This document shows, in pieces, positions 25,430-36,378 of a DNA stretch of 64,000 bases (positions are counted from its first letter, which is position 1; each line of letters starts with the position of its first letter). Position numbers and translations under genes: made by a program. Under the pieces are notes generated by a model. That model did no database searches, had not been told where the DNA came from, and saw only the letters and a list, made by a program, of their open reading frames with translations. Location of the stretch: positions 9,766,038 through 9,830,037 of the forward strand of contig CM040429.1 in assembly GCA_022702705.1 (NCBI GenBank), read 5' to 3'. This DNA comes from Papilionanthe hookeriana x Papilionanthe teres (lineage: Eukaryota; Streptophyta; Magnoliopsida; Asparagales; Orchidaceae).

Positions 25430-26640
25430 AAAGAAAATATTCCATGAAACAAATATTAGGATAGGATCTTAGAATATAGGTACTCTCGCAGGTAAATTAA
25501 TGGAATTGGTGATATTATGACTCATAGAAAGATAAATACTTTATGCATTCAAGAAACTAAATGGGTTGAAGAAAAGACTAAGGAGATTGATAACTTAGGT
25601 TTTAAACTTTGGTATTTAGGTAAGAGTTGCATTAAAATGGTGTGATGTAATTATAGATAAGAGTTTGAAACATAATGTTGTAAAAATTAATAAAATCGAA
25701 GATAGAATTATAGCTCTTATTATTTTTGTTGATACTAAGATTTTTAATATTATAAGTGCTTATGTTTCTCAAGTAGGTTTAGATATATGTTCTAAAGATA
25801 AATTCTAGAATGACCTAGAAGACTTAATATAAATGATGTCTCTCAAAGAAAAAAAATTTATTGGATAAGATTTAAATGGACATGTCAGTAGAGTGGTAGA
25901 AGATTTTAGAAATATTCACGATGACTACGGTTTTGGAGTGATTAATGAAGAAGATAAATTTTGCTTTAGTGTATGATTTTGTTATTGCTAATACTTTTTT
26001 CAAGAAAAGTGATGAGCATGTTATTATTTATAAGAATGGATCTAATAAAACACAAATTGATTATTTTCTTATTAGAAGAAGAGACCGTTGAGAATGTAAA
26101 GATTATAAGGTCATTCCAAGTGAGGATTTAAGTACTCAACTTTGATTATTAGTTCTGGATTTTAAGATAAAGATTTGTAAAATAAAGCATACTAGTAATC
26201 TTTGTCGTAGAATTAGATGGGGACACCTAAAAGACGCAAAAAAATTATTTTTTTGAGTAAACTTCAAGATTTCAGGATTTAGGATATTCATGAAGAAGCA
26301 AATTCTACGTGAAATAAAATAACAAACACTATTAAATAAGTGACAAAAGATATACTTGGAGAATCAAAAGAAAAAAATTCTATAAATAAAAATTGTTAGT
26401 GGTGGAATAATAATGTGCAAGAAAAGACAAAATATAAGAAGTTAATAAAAATTGGTTTAAATGTAACAGCTTAGATAACTGAGAAAAATATAAAATGACT
26501 CATAGAGAGTCTAAAAAAACAATATGTGATGCTATAAATTTTGCTTTTAGTGATTTTTATAATAGATTAAATAATAAAGATGGTGAAAAATATATGTATA
26601 AGTTAGCCAAACAAAGAGAGAAAAAAAGTAACGATTAAAC
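25430..26640 (+). pseudogene. RTE LINE endonuclease region, decayed
   Basis: Readable in pieces: a GTLAGKLMEL-like start, then NTLCIQETKWVEEKTKEIDNLGFKLW, matching fragment 1 at 19076-19450. Downstream to about 26640 the frame is interrupted by many stops and short insertions, so this part of the element is non-functional. Confidence 0.7.
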
Positions 26641-26659
26641 TCATTAAAGTTTATTAAAG

Positions 26660-27855
26660 ATGAAAATAAAAAAAATGTTTTTCTTAGAAAAAGATATTCA
26701 ACACAGGCGAGTGAGTTATTTTGATAAACATTTTAATGAAGTTTCTGTAAATACGATCGAGCTTAGTGATCTTAAGATCGTTATTAATAATAAAATATCT
26801 CATTTTTACCGCCGCATTAGTAAAAAAGAAATTGAGGAGACTTTAAAGAAAACAAAGGGTGGAAAGTCTTAGGACTTGATATATCCCAATTGAAGTGTGG
26901 AAATATTAGGAGATTTGGGAGTTTCTTGGCTTACTAAACTCTTTAATATTATAATAAAAACTAAAACAATGCCTGAGGAGTGGAGGAAAAGTATTTTGGT
27001 CTAAATTTTTAAGAATAAAGGGGATGCACAAGAGTGTGCAAATTATAGAGGAATTAAGTTGTTGAGTCATACTTTAAAATTATGAGAGAGGTTAATTGAA
27101 CATAGGCTTAGACCTATTACAACATAGGTTTAGACCTATTACAAAGATTTCTCATAATCAACTTAGATTTATGCCGGGCATATTTATATGGAACCTATAC
27201 ATTTATTGAGAGGTTTGATGGAGAAGTTCAAAGAGAATAAGGAGGATTTACATATGATTTTTATTGATTTAGAAATAGCGTACGATAAGGTTCCAAGAGA
27301 TATCCTTTGGAGAGTTCTAGAGAACAACGATGTTGATATGACTTATATTCAAGTTGTTAAAGATATGTATACCAGAGTACGTTGTGTCCTATTTCAGTTG
27401 GATTGCATCAAGGATCGGCTTTAAGCCCATATTTTTTTGCTTTAGTTTTGGATGCTCTTACTGGTCATTTACAGGAGGATGTAGCTTGGTGTATGCTTTT
27501 CGTTGATGATATCCTTCTCGCGGATAAGACTAGAGAGAGCTCATGAAAAACTTGAATTATGGAGGTCAACATTGAAGGGTAAAGGCCTTCGTTTGAGTAG
27601 AAATAAAACTAAATGCATGGAATATAATTTTAGTGGTATTAGCTCTAGTGACAGAGTTGTAACTTTAGGTGATCAAATTATTAATAGGTCTGAATGCTTT
27701 AGATATCTCGGGTCTATTGTTCAAAATGATGGTAATATAGATGATGATGTTATTAGTAGAATTCAAGTTGATTGGTTGAAATGGAGGAGTGCTTCAGACC
27801 TATGTGTGATAGAAATTACTGCTTAAACTGAAAGGAAAATTTTATAAGATGGTGG
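26660..27855 (+). pseudogene. RTE LINE reverse transcriptase region (5' portion)
   Basis: Readable in shifting frames. 26660-26872 precedes the palm. 27188-27424 holds MIFIDLEIAYDKVPRDILW, the A-block in which the LINE consensus has D-L-x-K-A-Y-D. A CMLFVDDILLAD block with the catalytic F-V-D-D lies near 27490-27530. 27540-27800 carries the thumb segment KTKCMEYNFS and FRYLGSIVQNDGNIDDDV. The split at 27855 is the Copia insertion; the protein resumes at 35828. Confidence 0.8.
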
Positions 27856-28327
27856 TGTTGTGAAAAAACGACGACAATAAAGCAAAAATTGGAACAAGAA
27901 AATTGCACGCAAAAAAATACTAGAGCGACACAAAGATTTACGTAGTTCGGCAAATTTGCTTACGTCTACGGAGCTGCAGAGGAATTTATTACTTCGAGGA
28001 ATTACACCGTCGAGCGCCTCGACGTATACAAGAAAAATCTCTATTTTTCTTCTCTCCCTTCCTCTCTTTCTCTTTTCCTCTCTTTCTCTCTTAGAGACTT
28101 GCAGCCGCTTCTTTGCTTGGCTTAGCTCTTCACTTGGCTTGTATTCATCCAATAGCCAAAAGAGACTACTTATAGGACCAAGGAGAGTGGTAGGTGGGAG
28201 GTAGGTGAGCGGTAGGTGGGATGGGGTAGGTGAGCGGTAGGTGGGAAAGTAGGTGGGCGGTAGGTAAGCCCTCTTAATTAGGAAGCTAATTAACATGTGG
28301 TGGACCGGGTCTCCACATTACCCAACA
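27856..28327 (-). repeat. 3' LTR of Copia 1
   Basis: 472 bases, matching 35367-35822 closely apart from a few indels (chiefly in the CT-rich part near 28060-28120). Carries a short tandem GGTAGGTGGGAGGTAGGTGAGC motif near 28185-28265. Confidence 0.93.
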
Positions 28328-28345
28328 ATTCTCCCACTTGGAGAC
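28328..28345 (-). other. Polypurine tract of Copia 1
   Basis: On the element strand, CTCCAAGTGGGAGAAT directly precedes the 3' LTR (TGTTGGG). Confidence 0.8.
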
Positions 28346-28494
28346 TGGGACACTCACTGCACCACTTGTAGGCTGCATCATCTGCTGGATGTACCGAACT
28401 TTTCCTCAAACACGATATCCTCCACTTTTCTCGACATTCCTCCACCTCTGCAACTCAAAGTCTCTGTCTTCATGCCAGAAGACTAGATGAAGTC

Positions 28495-31400
28495 TGTCGG
28501 CCGGCTTTTTTTTTTTTCTTTAAAAGATATAAAATTTTGGTGATTTAGTTTAATATAAAAGATATATAATTTTGGAAAGTAGTTTTGAAAGTAGTGTATT
28601 TTAATTTTGAAAAATGAGACCGCCCGGATCCCATTTGTCCAGTAATTTGCATAATCGTGCCTGATGTCACAAATGATACACTTTCTCGAAAGATTAATGT
28701 ATCCTGTGACTGGTAGACCCAATCATACGAATCCAAGGGACTCGTGACATCCGTTTGGTCTGCGAACCTTTTATGTGTGACTGACAAGTTCCCTTACTTA
28801 ATAGAAGAGCTAGGTAGGGTTTATTTTACCCGGTTCGAGTTCCCTATGAGATGAACCTCTATAGTTAATTACATCTCAAATGACTGGTGTCACTTGAGAA
28901 AACTCTCGATAATGATCGGTGGTTCTGTCTTCAAGAATTCAAGGGTTTAGGTTTTCATGGTAGGACAAAGAAAATCAAGTGGGAGTGGCTCAAATGGGAA
29001 CAGTTATTTCCAGGAGTTCAAAGGAAAGAAAAGGTAGGGGATGTCACAGATCTGAGGAGAGCCCCAGTGACTTCCCACTATCCTATGGTGTGACTGCGTT
29101 TTTGGAGACGACGTTAATTAAATGTTTAATCTTGCCAATTTTATTATTTGGGACTTACACTTGCATAGTACCGATTATGCAAATGAGCCTACGGAGATAA
29201 GAGGGTTTACGTCGTACCGTACAACAACCTCGAAGCCCAAAGCGAGTTAGAACTACTTGCCGCGTAACACGGTTGCATAGAAGCCTAAAAAGGAGAGTGA
29301 GGGTTTACGCAGCACTGGGCGAGCTACCTCGAAGTCCTATATGTTTGTAATTTAAACTAGGAAGAGTTTTGCTGAAGAAGATCCTCTTGTTGCTCGATCC
29401 AAGCTCCTCCGTTGTCTTCGCCTACGAGTTAGCTCCACACTTCTGTTGAAATAACGACCCAATGTCTAAAAGTTCAAAAAGGTTTTGTCGAGTGTGTTCC
29501 AATGTTTCGGGTTTTGTTGTTTTTCGGTTTGCATGCGAGTAAAGTAAATTGTCGACAAATAAAAGTCTTGGAAAGTAAAGTGCGATAAAGTGGATTACGA
29601 GTAGAGTAATTTACGATAAATAAACCGTAAAAGCGTACGCAGGCGTCATCTGCTAGTTGTATAATTTGTATTGCGAGTATAGTATGACTACGAATGGATT
29701 TAAATAAACTCACGAGAGAAGTAAGCGGAGCGAGAAAACCCGACACGAAAGTCGGAAAATAAAGAAAACAAGTCGTAGAAATCGTAAGCAAACTCGTAGT
29801 CACATATGAAAGATCGGACCGGGTATAAGACATCGGTAGAGGTGGGGGCTCGGAGCTGGGCCATGTGCTTCCGACCTTGGATAAGAGTCGCTAACCCGAC
29901 GATCTAAGGAGGGTAATCCTTAACCCAATCCAAGTGATTAACTATGGACCTTTATATATTTTATAAGGAAAAATTCTTTTATTTTCATGCAAAAGTTATT
30001 TAAGATTTTATGCGAGTTCTTTATGACAAGAAAAGAGATTTTTATTTTTGTTTTTGTAAATATTTTGTAAAATGATAGAGTCACAGGGTTAGTCGACTTT
30101 AATCGTCTTGAGACTATCGACGACCTAAGATCACCGGGAAACACTCTAACCAAGAGTCGGTGAATAGTATCATCGGTCCTTTCCTCTCCCCTATGGAGGT
30201 CACTCGAGGTAGGAGATGCTTATTCTAATTATCCCTCGTATCCCTCGTATCCTTCGTGTAAGCACACATAAGCGATTATTATCATCGCCTCGCCACCTAG
30301 ACCTCGGACTCACACCAGGTCCGATGATCCATATGTGGCGAAAAATGTCCCCAATTGCTGGGAGGATCCGAGCGTAATGTTCAGCTCGAATCCCGGAGCG
30401 ATCGGGTTTCGATATTGGTTACGTCATTTTAGGAATTCCACGAGTTGATTTAATTAAGGAAGGGTGAACCAGCCTCGGTGCATTGTACGATATGGCGTCT
30501 CGATCGACCTTGTGAATTAGGGTCGAGTGCTCTAGTTTCACTGTACATTTGAAGGTTAGGTGGATGGGCTCTCACCTGGGTGTACTCTGCAGGTTTAGGA
30601 AGTTTATGCTTGTGGGTTGGGTAAAGGAGGTTTCACCTAAGGCGTGCACCTGAGGTTTAGGAAGTTTATGTTGTGGGTTAGGTAAAGGAGGTTTCACCTA
30701 GGGCGTGCACCTAAGGTTTAGGAAGTACGCAGTGAAGTAGGTGGGCGACTCTCACCTGGGTGCGCTCCTAAGGTATAGAAAGCCTATGCTGAGGATTAGG
30801 TGGGTGACTCTCACCTAGGGTGTGCTCCTAAGGTCTAGGAAGCCTACACTGTGGATTAAGTAAAGGGGGGTTTCACCTAAGGTGTGCACCTAAAGTTTAG
30901 GAGGCATACACAGAGGACTAGATGAATGAATTCTCGCTTAGAATGTGCACCTAAAATCTAAGGAGTCTACACCCTAACTTATGCTTGAAGTGACTAAGAG
31001 TGATTTACCCTTCCTCAAGTTAAATCAGAAATTCCTCTTTGTGACTTAATCGTTTGACAAAAGCAAGAAAAACAAATGAAAGGAGAAGGCTGACCTACTT
31101 TCAAGACTAACAAAGCCAAAGAGAGGAAACAGCATGTGAGTCGACCGAGAAAGCGTTTAAATTTTTCCAAAATTATAACTAAACCGGCACTCAAGAAGAT
31201 TGTTTAAATCTACTACAAGACAGTGTTTTGATCGACCCAAGAGTTCTCCAATTCATCATAAACAAAAAGAAAGCATAAAAATCCACCGAATATAATCGAA
31301 AAAAAATAAAGCCCAAGAGCCATGAAATGGTGCCCAAAAGTGTAGCCCTCGAGTCACTAAAACAGACCCAAGAATGCGGCCCACAACAACACTTTCAAAC

Positions 31401-33626
31401 AACTCCAATCAATGGACAATCAACCAAGAAATCAGCCCAAAATCTCTTCTAAAACAGTGAATACAAAGATCCCAAATCAGCCCAAAATCACCCCAGATCA
31501 TCACTTAAATAGCTCAAAATCGACACCCGTAATGACTCTAAAACATAGGCAGCATTCCCAAAAATTGGAATCCCCTTTCACATAAAGTCAAGTCAAATGA
31601 AACTCCAAACTCGCATAAAATCAACTTACACAATTTCATTTTTTTTTTTTTTTTTTTTGCATAAAATCAAACCCAAAGCATTTCCATTTGAAGTTGTAAC
31701 GCAGAAGTCAATTGTGATAGCAAAACATGGCACCATAGGCACCCATTCAAACAATGAAATAAATTGGGAGCAATTTACATACACATCACATACTCCTTAT
31801 GCATTCACATACATATAATTTAATAACCTGAATTTGACATGAAAGATTTGAGTGGTATATGTTTAAAACATAAAGTATGGGTTCATTCGTAGGAATTAGG
31901 TGGTATGCGTAAAAAAAAAAAACGGCATTGCGGATGTTATATGTATCGAGTTTTGTTTCATAGACCAAAGCTAGATTAATTGCATTTAATTCTTAGAGGT
32001 ATCCACCAAGTAAAGTTTCAGATTTAGCTTTCCAAACATTAAATTCAGGAGGGCTAGCTGCATGTAAATTCAAAGTTACAGCAACTAAATCTTTTTTTTT
32101 TTTTTTTTTTTTTTTGTGCGTAATGAAAGTTGCAACTCATACAAATCTAGATTTCATTTGGGACTTGGAAGCAATTATGATTGAATCGGGGCGCTTCGAG
32201 AAAGCGAATCAGAAAACAATACCTGAATATTTGATGAACTTGAACGTCCCTTTTCAGAATCTCGCTCAGCTTGGAAGAGAAGTGGGGGAGCTTCAGGTGG
32301 GGCAATTTCGGCGTGAGAGGAAGAGGCGAGAGGGATCTATCGAGAGCGGGAGAGGTGAGTCGAACGAGAAAAGCGGAGGCAAGCAGGTTTTTTTTTTTTT
32401 TCGATGTAGGGAGGCAAGCAGTTGGGTTGCGGTCGAGGAAGGGAGGCGCGAGTGTTCTGGATCGCGCGAGAGAGTGCGAGCCGAGCAGGGAGAAGACGAA
32501 CGGCCTTGTGCGGGGGAGGCGAGCGGGAGCGAGGGAGCGGATTTCGGTTCGGCGTCCGAGAGAGACGAGCCGAGCGGGGATTTCGTTCGGTGCGAGAGGG
32601 AGGCGTCGAGCGAGAGGCTAGGGAGAGCGGCTTCGGTGTCGTGCGCGGGGACCGTCGCAAAGAGGAGCGGGGGAGGCGAGGGTTTCTGTCGAGGCGAGCC
32701 GAACGTCCGTTCGGTCGAGCGAGGGATTCGGGCGAACGAGGCTTCGGTTCGCGCGAGAGAGAAGGCGATGGCTACGGCTGCAGAGGATGGGAGGTGTCGA
32801 GCGGGGTTCTTCAGCGCGAGGAGGAGGCAAGCAGGTGGGCTTTTTGTCCGCGGTGCCGAGAGGGAGACGGGGCTTTACGTGCGTAGCGAGAGGGAAGCGT
32901 CGAATGCCGGGAAGGAGGAGCTAGGCTGAATTTCTATCCCGCAAATTCACGGAGATCCGTTACGCCGGGTTTGGCGGGGAAGATAAATGTATTCCATCCT
33001 GGGACAACTCTATTAAGTAAATAACAACTCCTAATTAAATTTAATTGAGAGGGAATCAAGTGACTGATTTGAATTTAAAAATATTTGAAATTTGAAATAG
33101 CCACGGCTCGTGTTCGGCCTATATCGGACTCTAATTGAACCCGGCCGAGCCCAAGCCGGTGCCCCGCTAATTAAAAAAATGCGCATCGATTTTCGTGTCG
33201 TTCGCGCGCGCGTGGAACCATAGCGATATGGGTACGCTTCCAGCTAAATTCGACGTCCGGACGCATCCGTGTGGTCCGTTTCGTCATCCGAGGTCGTCCG
33301 GACAAGTTCGCCGACGGTCGCATCAAAGGGTGTCAAATCGTGGTGTGCGGAGTGCTCGGCGTTGGGGTTTACCTGGGCGCGTACGCACTTGTGGGAACTC
33401 ATTTTCGAGCCCTCTACATGTTAGTCCTAGCCGCTCGCGACAAAGAGTCGAGTGCTTGGGACTACTCGTGCGAGGTCTTACAAAAATGGGTCAGAAGTGG
33501 TTCGAAGCTCACATGGGAGGTGGGCTCCATGACTAGTCCGCTAGGATGGTCAGTAAGGAATTCCTAAAGCTAGATCCTAGGGTCTAGGAGGAATAGCCTA
33601 AGACCTCACTAAAAATGAGGTCAACA
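28495..33626. mobile_element. 5.1-kb TG...CA element without recognisable genes, nested in Copia 1
   Basis: Begins TGTCGGCCGGC and ends GATGAGGTCAACA-type sequence (AATGAGGTCAACA). Flanked by the direct repeat AAGTC at 28490-28494 and 33627-33631, as expected for LTR-retrotransposon integration. Removing it restores continuity of Copia 1 between its RNase H end and polypurine-tract region. No gag or pol is recognised on either strand. It holds a ~60-bp minisatellite, poly(T) runs (31639-31659, 32092-32115, 32388-32401) and a GC-rich purine-biased segment. Its last ~90 bases resemble 42660-42756. Best explained as a very long solo LTR (as in large Gypsy families such as Ogre/Tat) or a LARD-type non-autonomous element. 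Confidence 0.75.
30550..30975. repeat. ~60-bp minisatellite, seven copies
   Basis: The phrase YTCACCTRRGGYGYGC recurs at about 30571, 30632, 30693, 30751, 30810, 30872 and 30931 (intervals 58-62 bases), each followed by AGGTTTAGGAAG-type sequence. It lies inside the 5.1-kb element. Confidence 0.9.
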
Positions 33627-33631
33627 AAGTC

Positions 33632-34540
33632 GAGCACAACTTCAGCTTCTCACAAGTAACACCCTCAGTTGACATATCACCGTCAATGTTGCCTTGTACC
33701 ACCAAGCTCTTTCCTGGGTTGCTCCCGTATCCGCTTACTGACTCCCATCGCATGAGCACTATCCTCGCCCTCGCCGAAAGCCCTTTTCAACAAGTCCAGC
33801 TTCGTACCTCTTCTCGCCATCAAACGCGATCTTCACCTCGTACACCCACTTGTTGTGCGATGCCTTCTTCATTAGTGGAAGTTTTGCCGACTCCAAGTCC
33901 GATTCCACCGCGGGGAATCCATCTTCTCCTTGGTCAGCTCCCACTTGCTCGAGTTCTCATCTTGCAAGATTTCTTCATAGCTTTGTGGTTCTCCACCATT
34001 TGTCTGTACAAGGTCCGGTTTTCCTGTCTTTGGCGCTCTGCCACTTGTCAAGAAATTGACATTCTTCTGCTTCCCCATAATGCACCTTTGACTCATGTGT
34101 CCACGCCTGCAATGCCGTAGATCTCTCGTGCTCTCTGCAACTGTAGTAGCAACAGTGTTGAGTAAACCAGTAGTCATATATAGTGTGTCAGTTTTCTTAC
34201 CCCGAGCCAATACTAATGCTCATTTGGTAACCTTCCAGGTGCTATATGAGAATACTACCGAATAACCGCCCTTATTGAGCTACCCAACAGAGATGAGGTT
34301 TTTCTTCAACTCAGGAATGTGTCTGACTTTTTGCAAAGTTCATTTGCTATTGTTAGGGAGTGCAATATCAACGTCTCCCATCCCCATCACGTCCAGAGCT
34401 TTTCCATCAGCCATATGTACCTTCCCAAAGTTACCTGCAACATAGTTTCGCATTAACTCCTCAGTGGGAAGATGTATGGAAGGAAGCCCACGAATCCAAG
34501 ATATCACGTCATCAATGAACTCGTGAACCGCTAGCAATAA
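33632..34540 (-). pseudogene. Copia 1 pol remnants (protease, pre-integrase, RT start, RNase H end)
   Basis: 34537-34340 encodes NYVAGNFGKVHMADGKALDV, the part of Copia protease after its active site. 34210-33950 reads TDTLYMTTGLLNTV, the gag-pre-integrase segment. 33944-33760 reads SHNKWVYEVKIAFDGEKRYE, the start of the Copia reverse transcriptase. About 33700-33632 reads DMSTEGVTCEKLKLC, which fits the C-terminal end of Copia RNase H (where N-P-A-D-M-L-T-K-x-V is usual). The integrase core and catalytic RT blocks are deleted. Confidence 0.75.
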
Positions 34541-34599
34541 CGCATCATGTATTTCTTCGATTCATGACATTAGCGCCATGATTCTCCTTTTTCATGGGA

Positions 34600-35326
34600 T
34601 TCCTACGGTTCTTTTTATGTGGCCACTTGTCACAATTCAAATGAGGCTGCTCGTCGACCGGACTTGATTTTGATCTTCCTCTCGTTCGAGTTCCCGTCTT
34701 GTGATCTCCCTCTGGAATCAACGATTAGTGTTGAACTATAACCCGAGAGTCTCGCTAGAATCTTTCTCGCACACCTCTTCGACTAAAATCAAATCACGAA
34801 TATCATCATATTTCGCTTAGATTTACTCGTGAACTGCTAACTGCACATCCTCACGACTTCCTATTATTTGACAATGAAGCCAACAATATCAGCGCACGTA
34901 TCTCATCATCAAAATCAATTTCAACAGATAATAATTGATTTGTGATAGTATTGAAATCATTCAGGTGTTGAGCAACGTACACACCTTCCGCCATCTTCAA
35001 GTTGAATAACTTTTTCATCAAGTCGCACTTGTTATTCGCCGATGGCTTTTCATACATACTCGATAAAGCTCGCAACGAGATCTGCGAGTAGTCTTTCCTT
35101 GATGACGTTGTGGGCAACCGATCTCGACGAGGTTAATCGTATAACCCCGAACACTGTCGATCCAATGATTCCATTCCGCCTCGTCCATCTTTTTGGTCGC
35201 TTTCATAGTAACTGGAAGATGAAGTTTCTTCTCATAGAGGTAGTCCTCTATCTGCATCCTTCAGTAACAAAAATCTGTGTCATTGAACTTCTCGATCCCC
35301 GATGTCATCACTTCGTCTTCGCCCAT
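34600..35326 (-). pseudogene. Copia 1 gag remnant
   Basis: Starts at an ATG at 35326 (MGEDEVMTSGIEKFN). The expected F-W-R-M-Q has a stop in place of Trp before RMQIEDYLYEKKLHLP. After a frameshift near 35110 the frame 34851-35117 continues as the UBN2-type Copia gag, with LMKKLFNLKMAEGVYVAQHL and FNTITNQLLSVEIDFDDEI. A degenerate zinc-knuckle region (HLNCDKWPHKKNRR) follows near 34620. Confidence 0.85.
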
Positions 35327-35352
35327 CGTTTTTCTTAAGATCCGAACCTAAA

Positions 35353-35364
35353 GCTCTGATACCA
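35353..35364 (-). other. Primer-binding site of Copia 1
   Basis: GCTCTGATACCA on the + strand, i.e. TGGTATCAGAGC on the element strand. It is complementary to the 3' end of initiator methionine tRNA and lies two bases inside the 5' LTR. It fixes the - strand orientation. Confidence 0.92.
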
Positions 35365-35366
35365 GT

Positions 35367-35822
35367 TGTTGTGAAAAAACGACGACAATAAAGCAAAAAT
35401 TGGAACGAGAAAATTGCACGCAAAAAACACTAGAGCGACACAAAGATTTACGTGGTTCGGCAAATTTGCCTACGTCCACGGAGTGCTGAGAATTTATTAC
35501 TCGAGGAATTACACCGTCGAGCGCCTCGACGTATATAAGAAAAATCTCTATTTTTCTTCTCTCCTTTCCTCTCTTTCTCTCTTAGAGGACTTGGCTTGGC
35601 CCTTGCTTTGCTTGGCTTAGCTCTTCACTTGGCTTGTATTCATCCAATAACCAAAAGAGGCTATTTATAGGACCAAGGAGAGTGGTAGGTGGGAGGTAGG
35701 TGGGAGGTAGGTGGGATGGGGTAGGTGAGCGGTAGGTGGGAAAGTAGGTGAGCGGTAGGTAAGCCCTCTTAATTAGGAAGCTAATTAACATGTAGTGGAC
35801 TGGGTCTCCACATTACCCAACA
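35367..35822 (-). repeat. 5' LTR of Copia 1
   Basis: 456 bases, starts TGTTGTGAAAA and ends TTACCCAACA on the + strand. Followed immediately by GGTGG, the right target duplication. Confidence 0.93.
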
Positions 35823-35827
35823 GGTGG

Positions 35828-36232
35828 CGAGACCTGCAATGCTCTATGGCGTTGAATGTTGGCTTTTAAAAGAGAAGCTTAAAACTAAGTTAAGTGTTGC
35901 GGAGATGAGAATGCTTACACTTAAACAATGCGAAAATATATCCGTGATGATGTTGGCGTAGCTTCAGTGATGGAAAAAATTAGAGTCATCTTAGATGGTT
36001 TGGTTATATTAAATGTCGACCATCTGATGATTCGATTAGGAGAGTAGATGTTTTAGACTTGACTTAGGTTAAGAAAGGCAAAGGTAGACCTTGAAAGACT
36101 TGGGCATATTGTATAAAAAATGATCTTACTTTATTAGAACTAAATGAAAATATGACACTCAATATGACACAATGGAGAAAAAGGATTCATGTAGCCGACC
36201 CCACTTAGTGAGATAAAGGTTTGTTGCTGTTG
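35828..36232 (+). pseudogene. RTE LINE C-terminal region after Copia insertion
   Basis: Resumes as RPAMLYGVECWLLK and SVAEMRMLTLKQCEN, then broken frames to RIHVADPT-stop, the conserved end of plant RTE LINEs. Joining across the Copia insertion gives the sequence AAGATGGTGGCGAGACCTGC. The third LINE fragment reads AAGATGGTGGTGAGACCTGC at about 59656, an independent empty-site copy. Confidence 0.85.
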
Positions 36233-36247
36233 TATTCAACCCATCAT
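36233..36247. repeat. Right target-site duplication of RTE LINE
   Basis: TATTCAACCCATCAT, directly after the GTT-type tail of the LINE. Confidence 0.88.
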
Positions 36248-36378
36248 CCATTCAGCCAAGCTTTATGCGCAGCACATCAATATGGATATCAAAATTTAAC
36301 TTTTTTTAATCTTATTTTAAGAATGACCAAACTTCTTATTTTGCATATTTGTCTGTCCTTGAAAAGTTTCAAGTAACC

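Larger units (their letters stand above)
27856..35822 (-). mobile_element. Copia LTR retrotransposon 1, internally deleted, nested in RTE LINE
   Basis: Element on the - strand. LTRs at 35367-35822 (5') and 27856-28327 (3') begin TGTTG and end CAACA and are flanked by the 5-bp target duplication GGTGG (27851-27855, 35823-35827). The primer-binding site and polypurine tract are listed separately. Coding remnants in order: gag, protease region, pre-integrase region, a short reverse transcriptase fragment and the RNase H C-terminus; the integrase and most of the reverse transcriptase are missing. Removing the inserted 5.1-kb element leaves about 2.8 kb, so this was a short non-autonomous copy. 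Confidence 0.92.
25397..36232 (+). mobile_element. RTE-type LINE, 5'-truncated, split by a nested Copia element
   Basis: Non-LTR retrotransposon of the plant RTE type. It is flanked by a 15-bp target duplication TATTCAACCCATCAT at 25382-25396 and 36233-36247. The LINE proper is 25397-27855 plus 35828-36232; the rest is an inserted Copia element. The order is endonuclease remnant, reverse transcriptase, then the terminal segment ending VADPT-stop followed by GATAAAGGTTTGTTGCTGTTGTA. That tail is a GTT-type simple repeat rather than poly(A), as is usual for RTE elements. The frame is broken by many stops. It inserted only about 130 bases upstream of the Aurora kinase start. Confidence 0.85.

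Noticed and set aside
32114..32929. 271-codon open frame on the + strand rich in Arg, Glu, Ser and Gly
   Set aside because: It lies in a GC-rich, purine-biased, low-complexity stretch of the nested 5.1-kb element. Long frames are open on the other frames and strand too, and no domain is recognisable.
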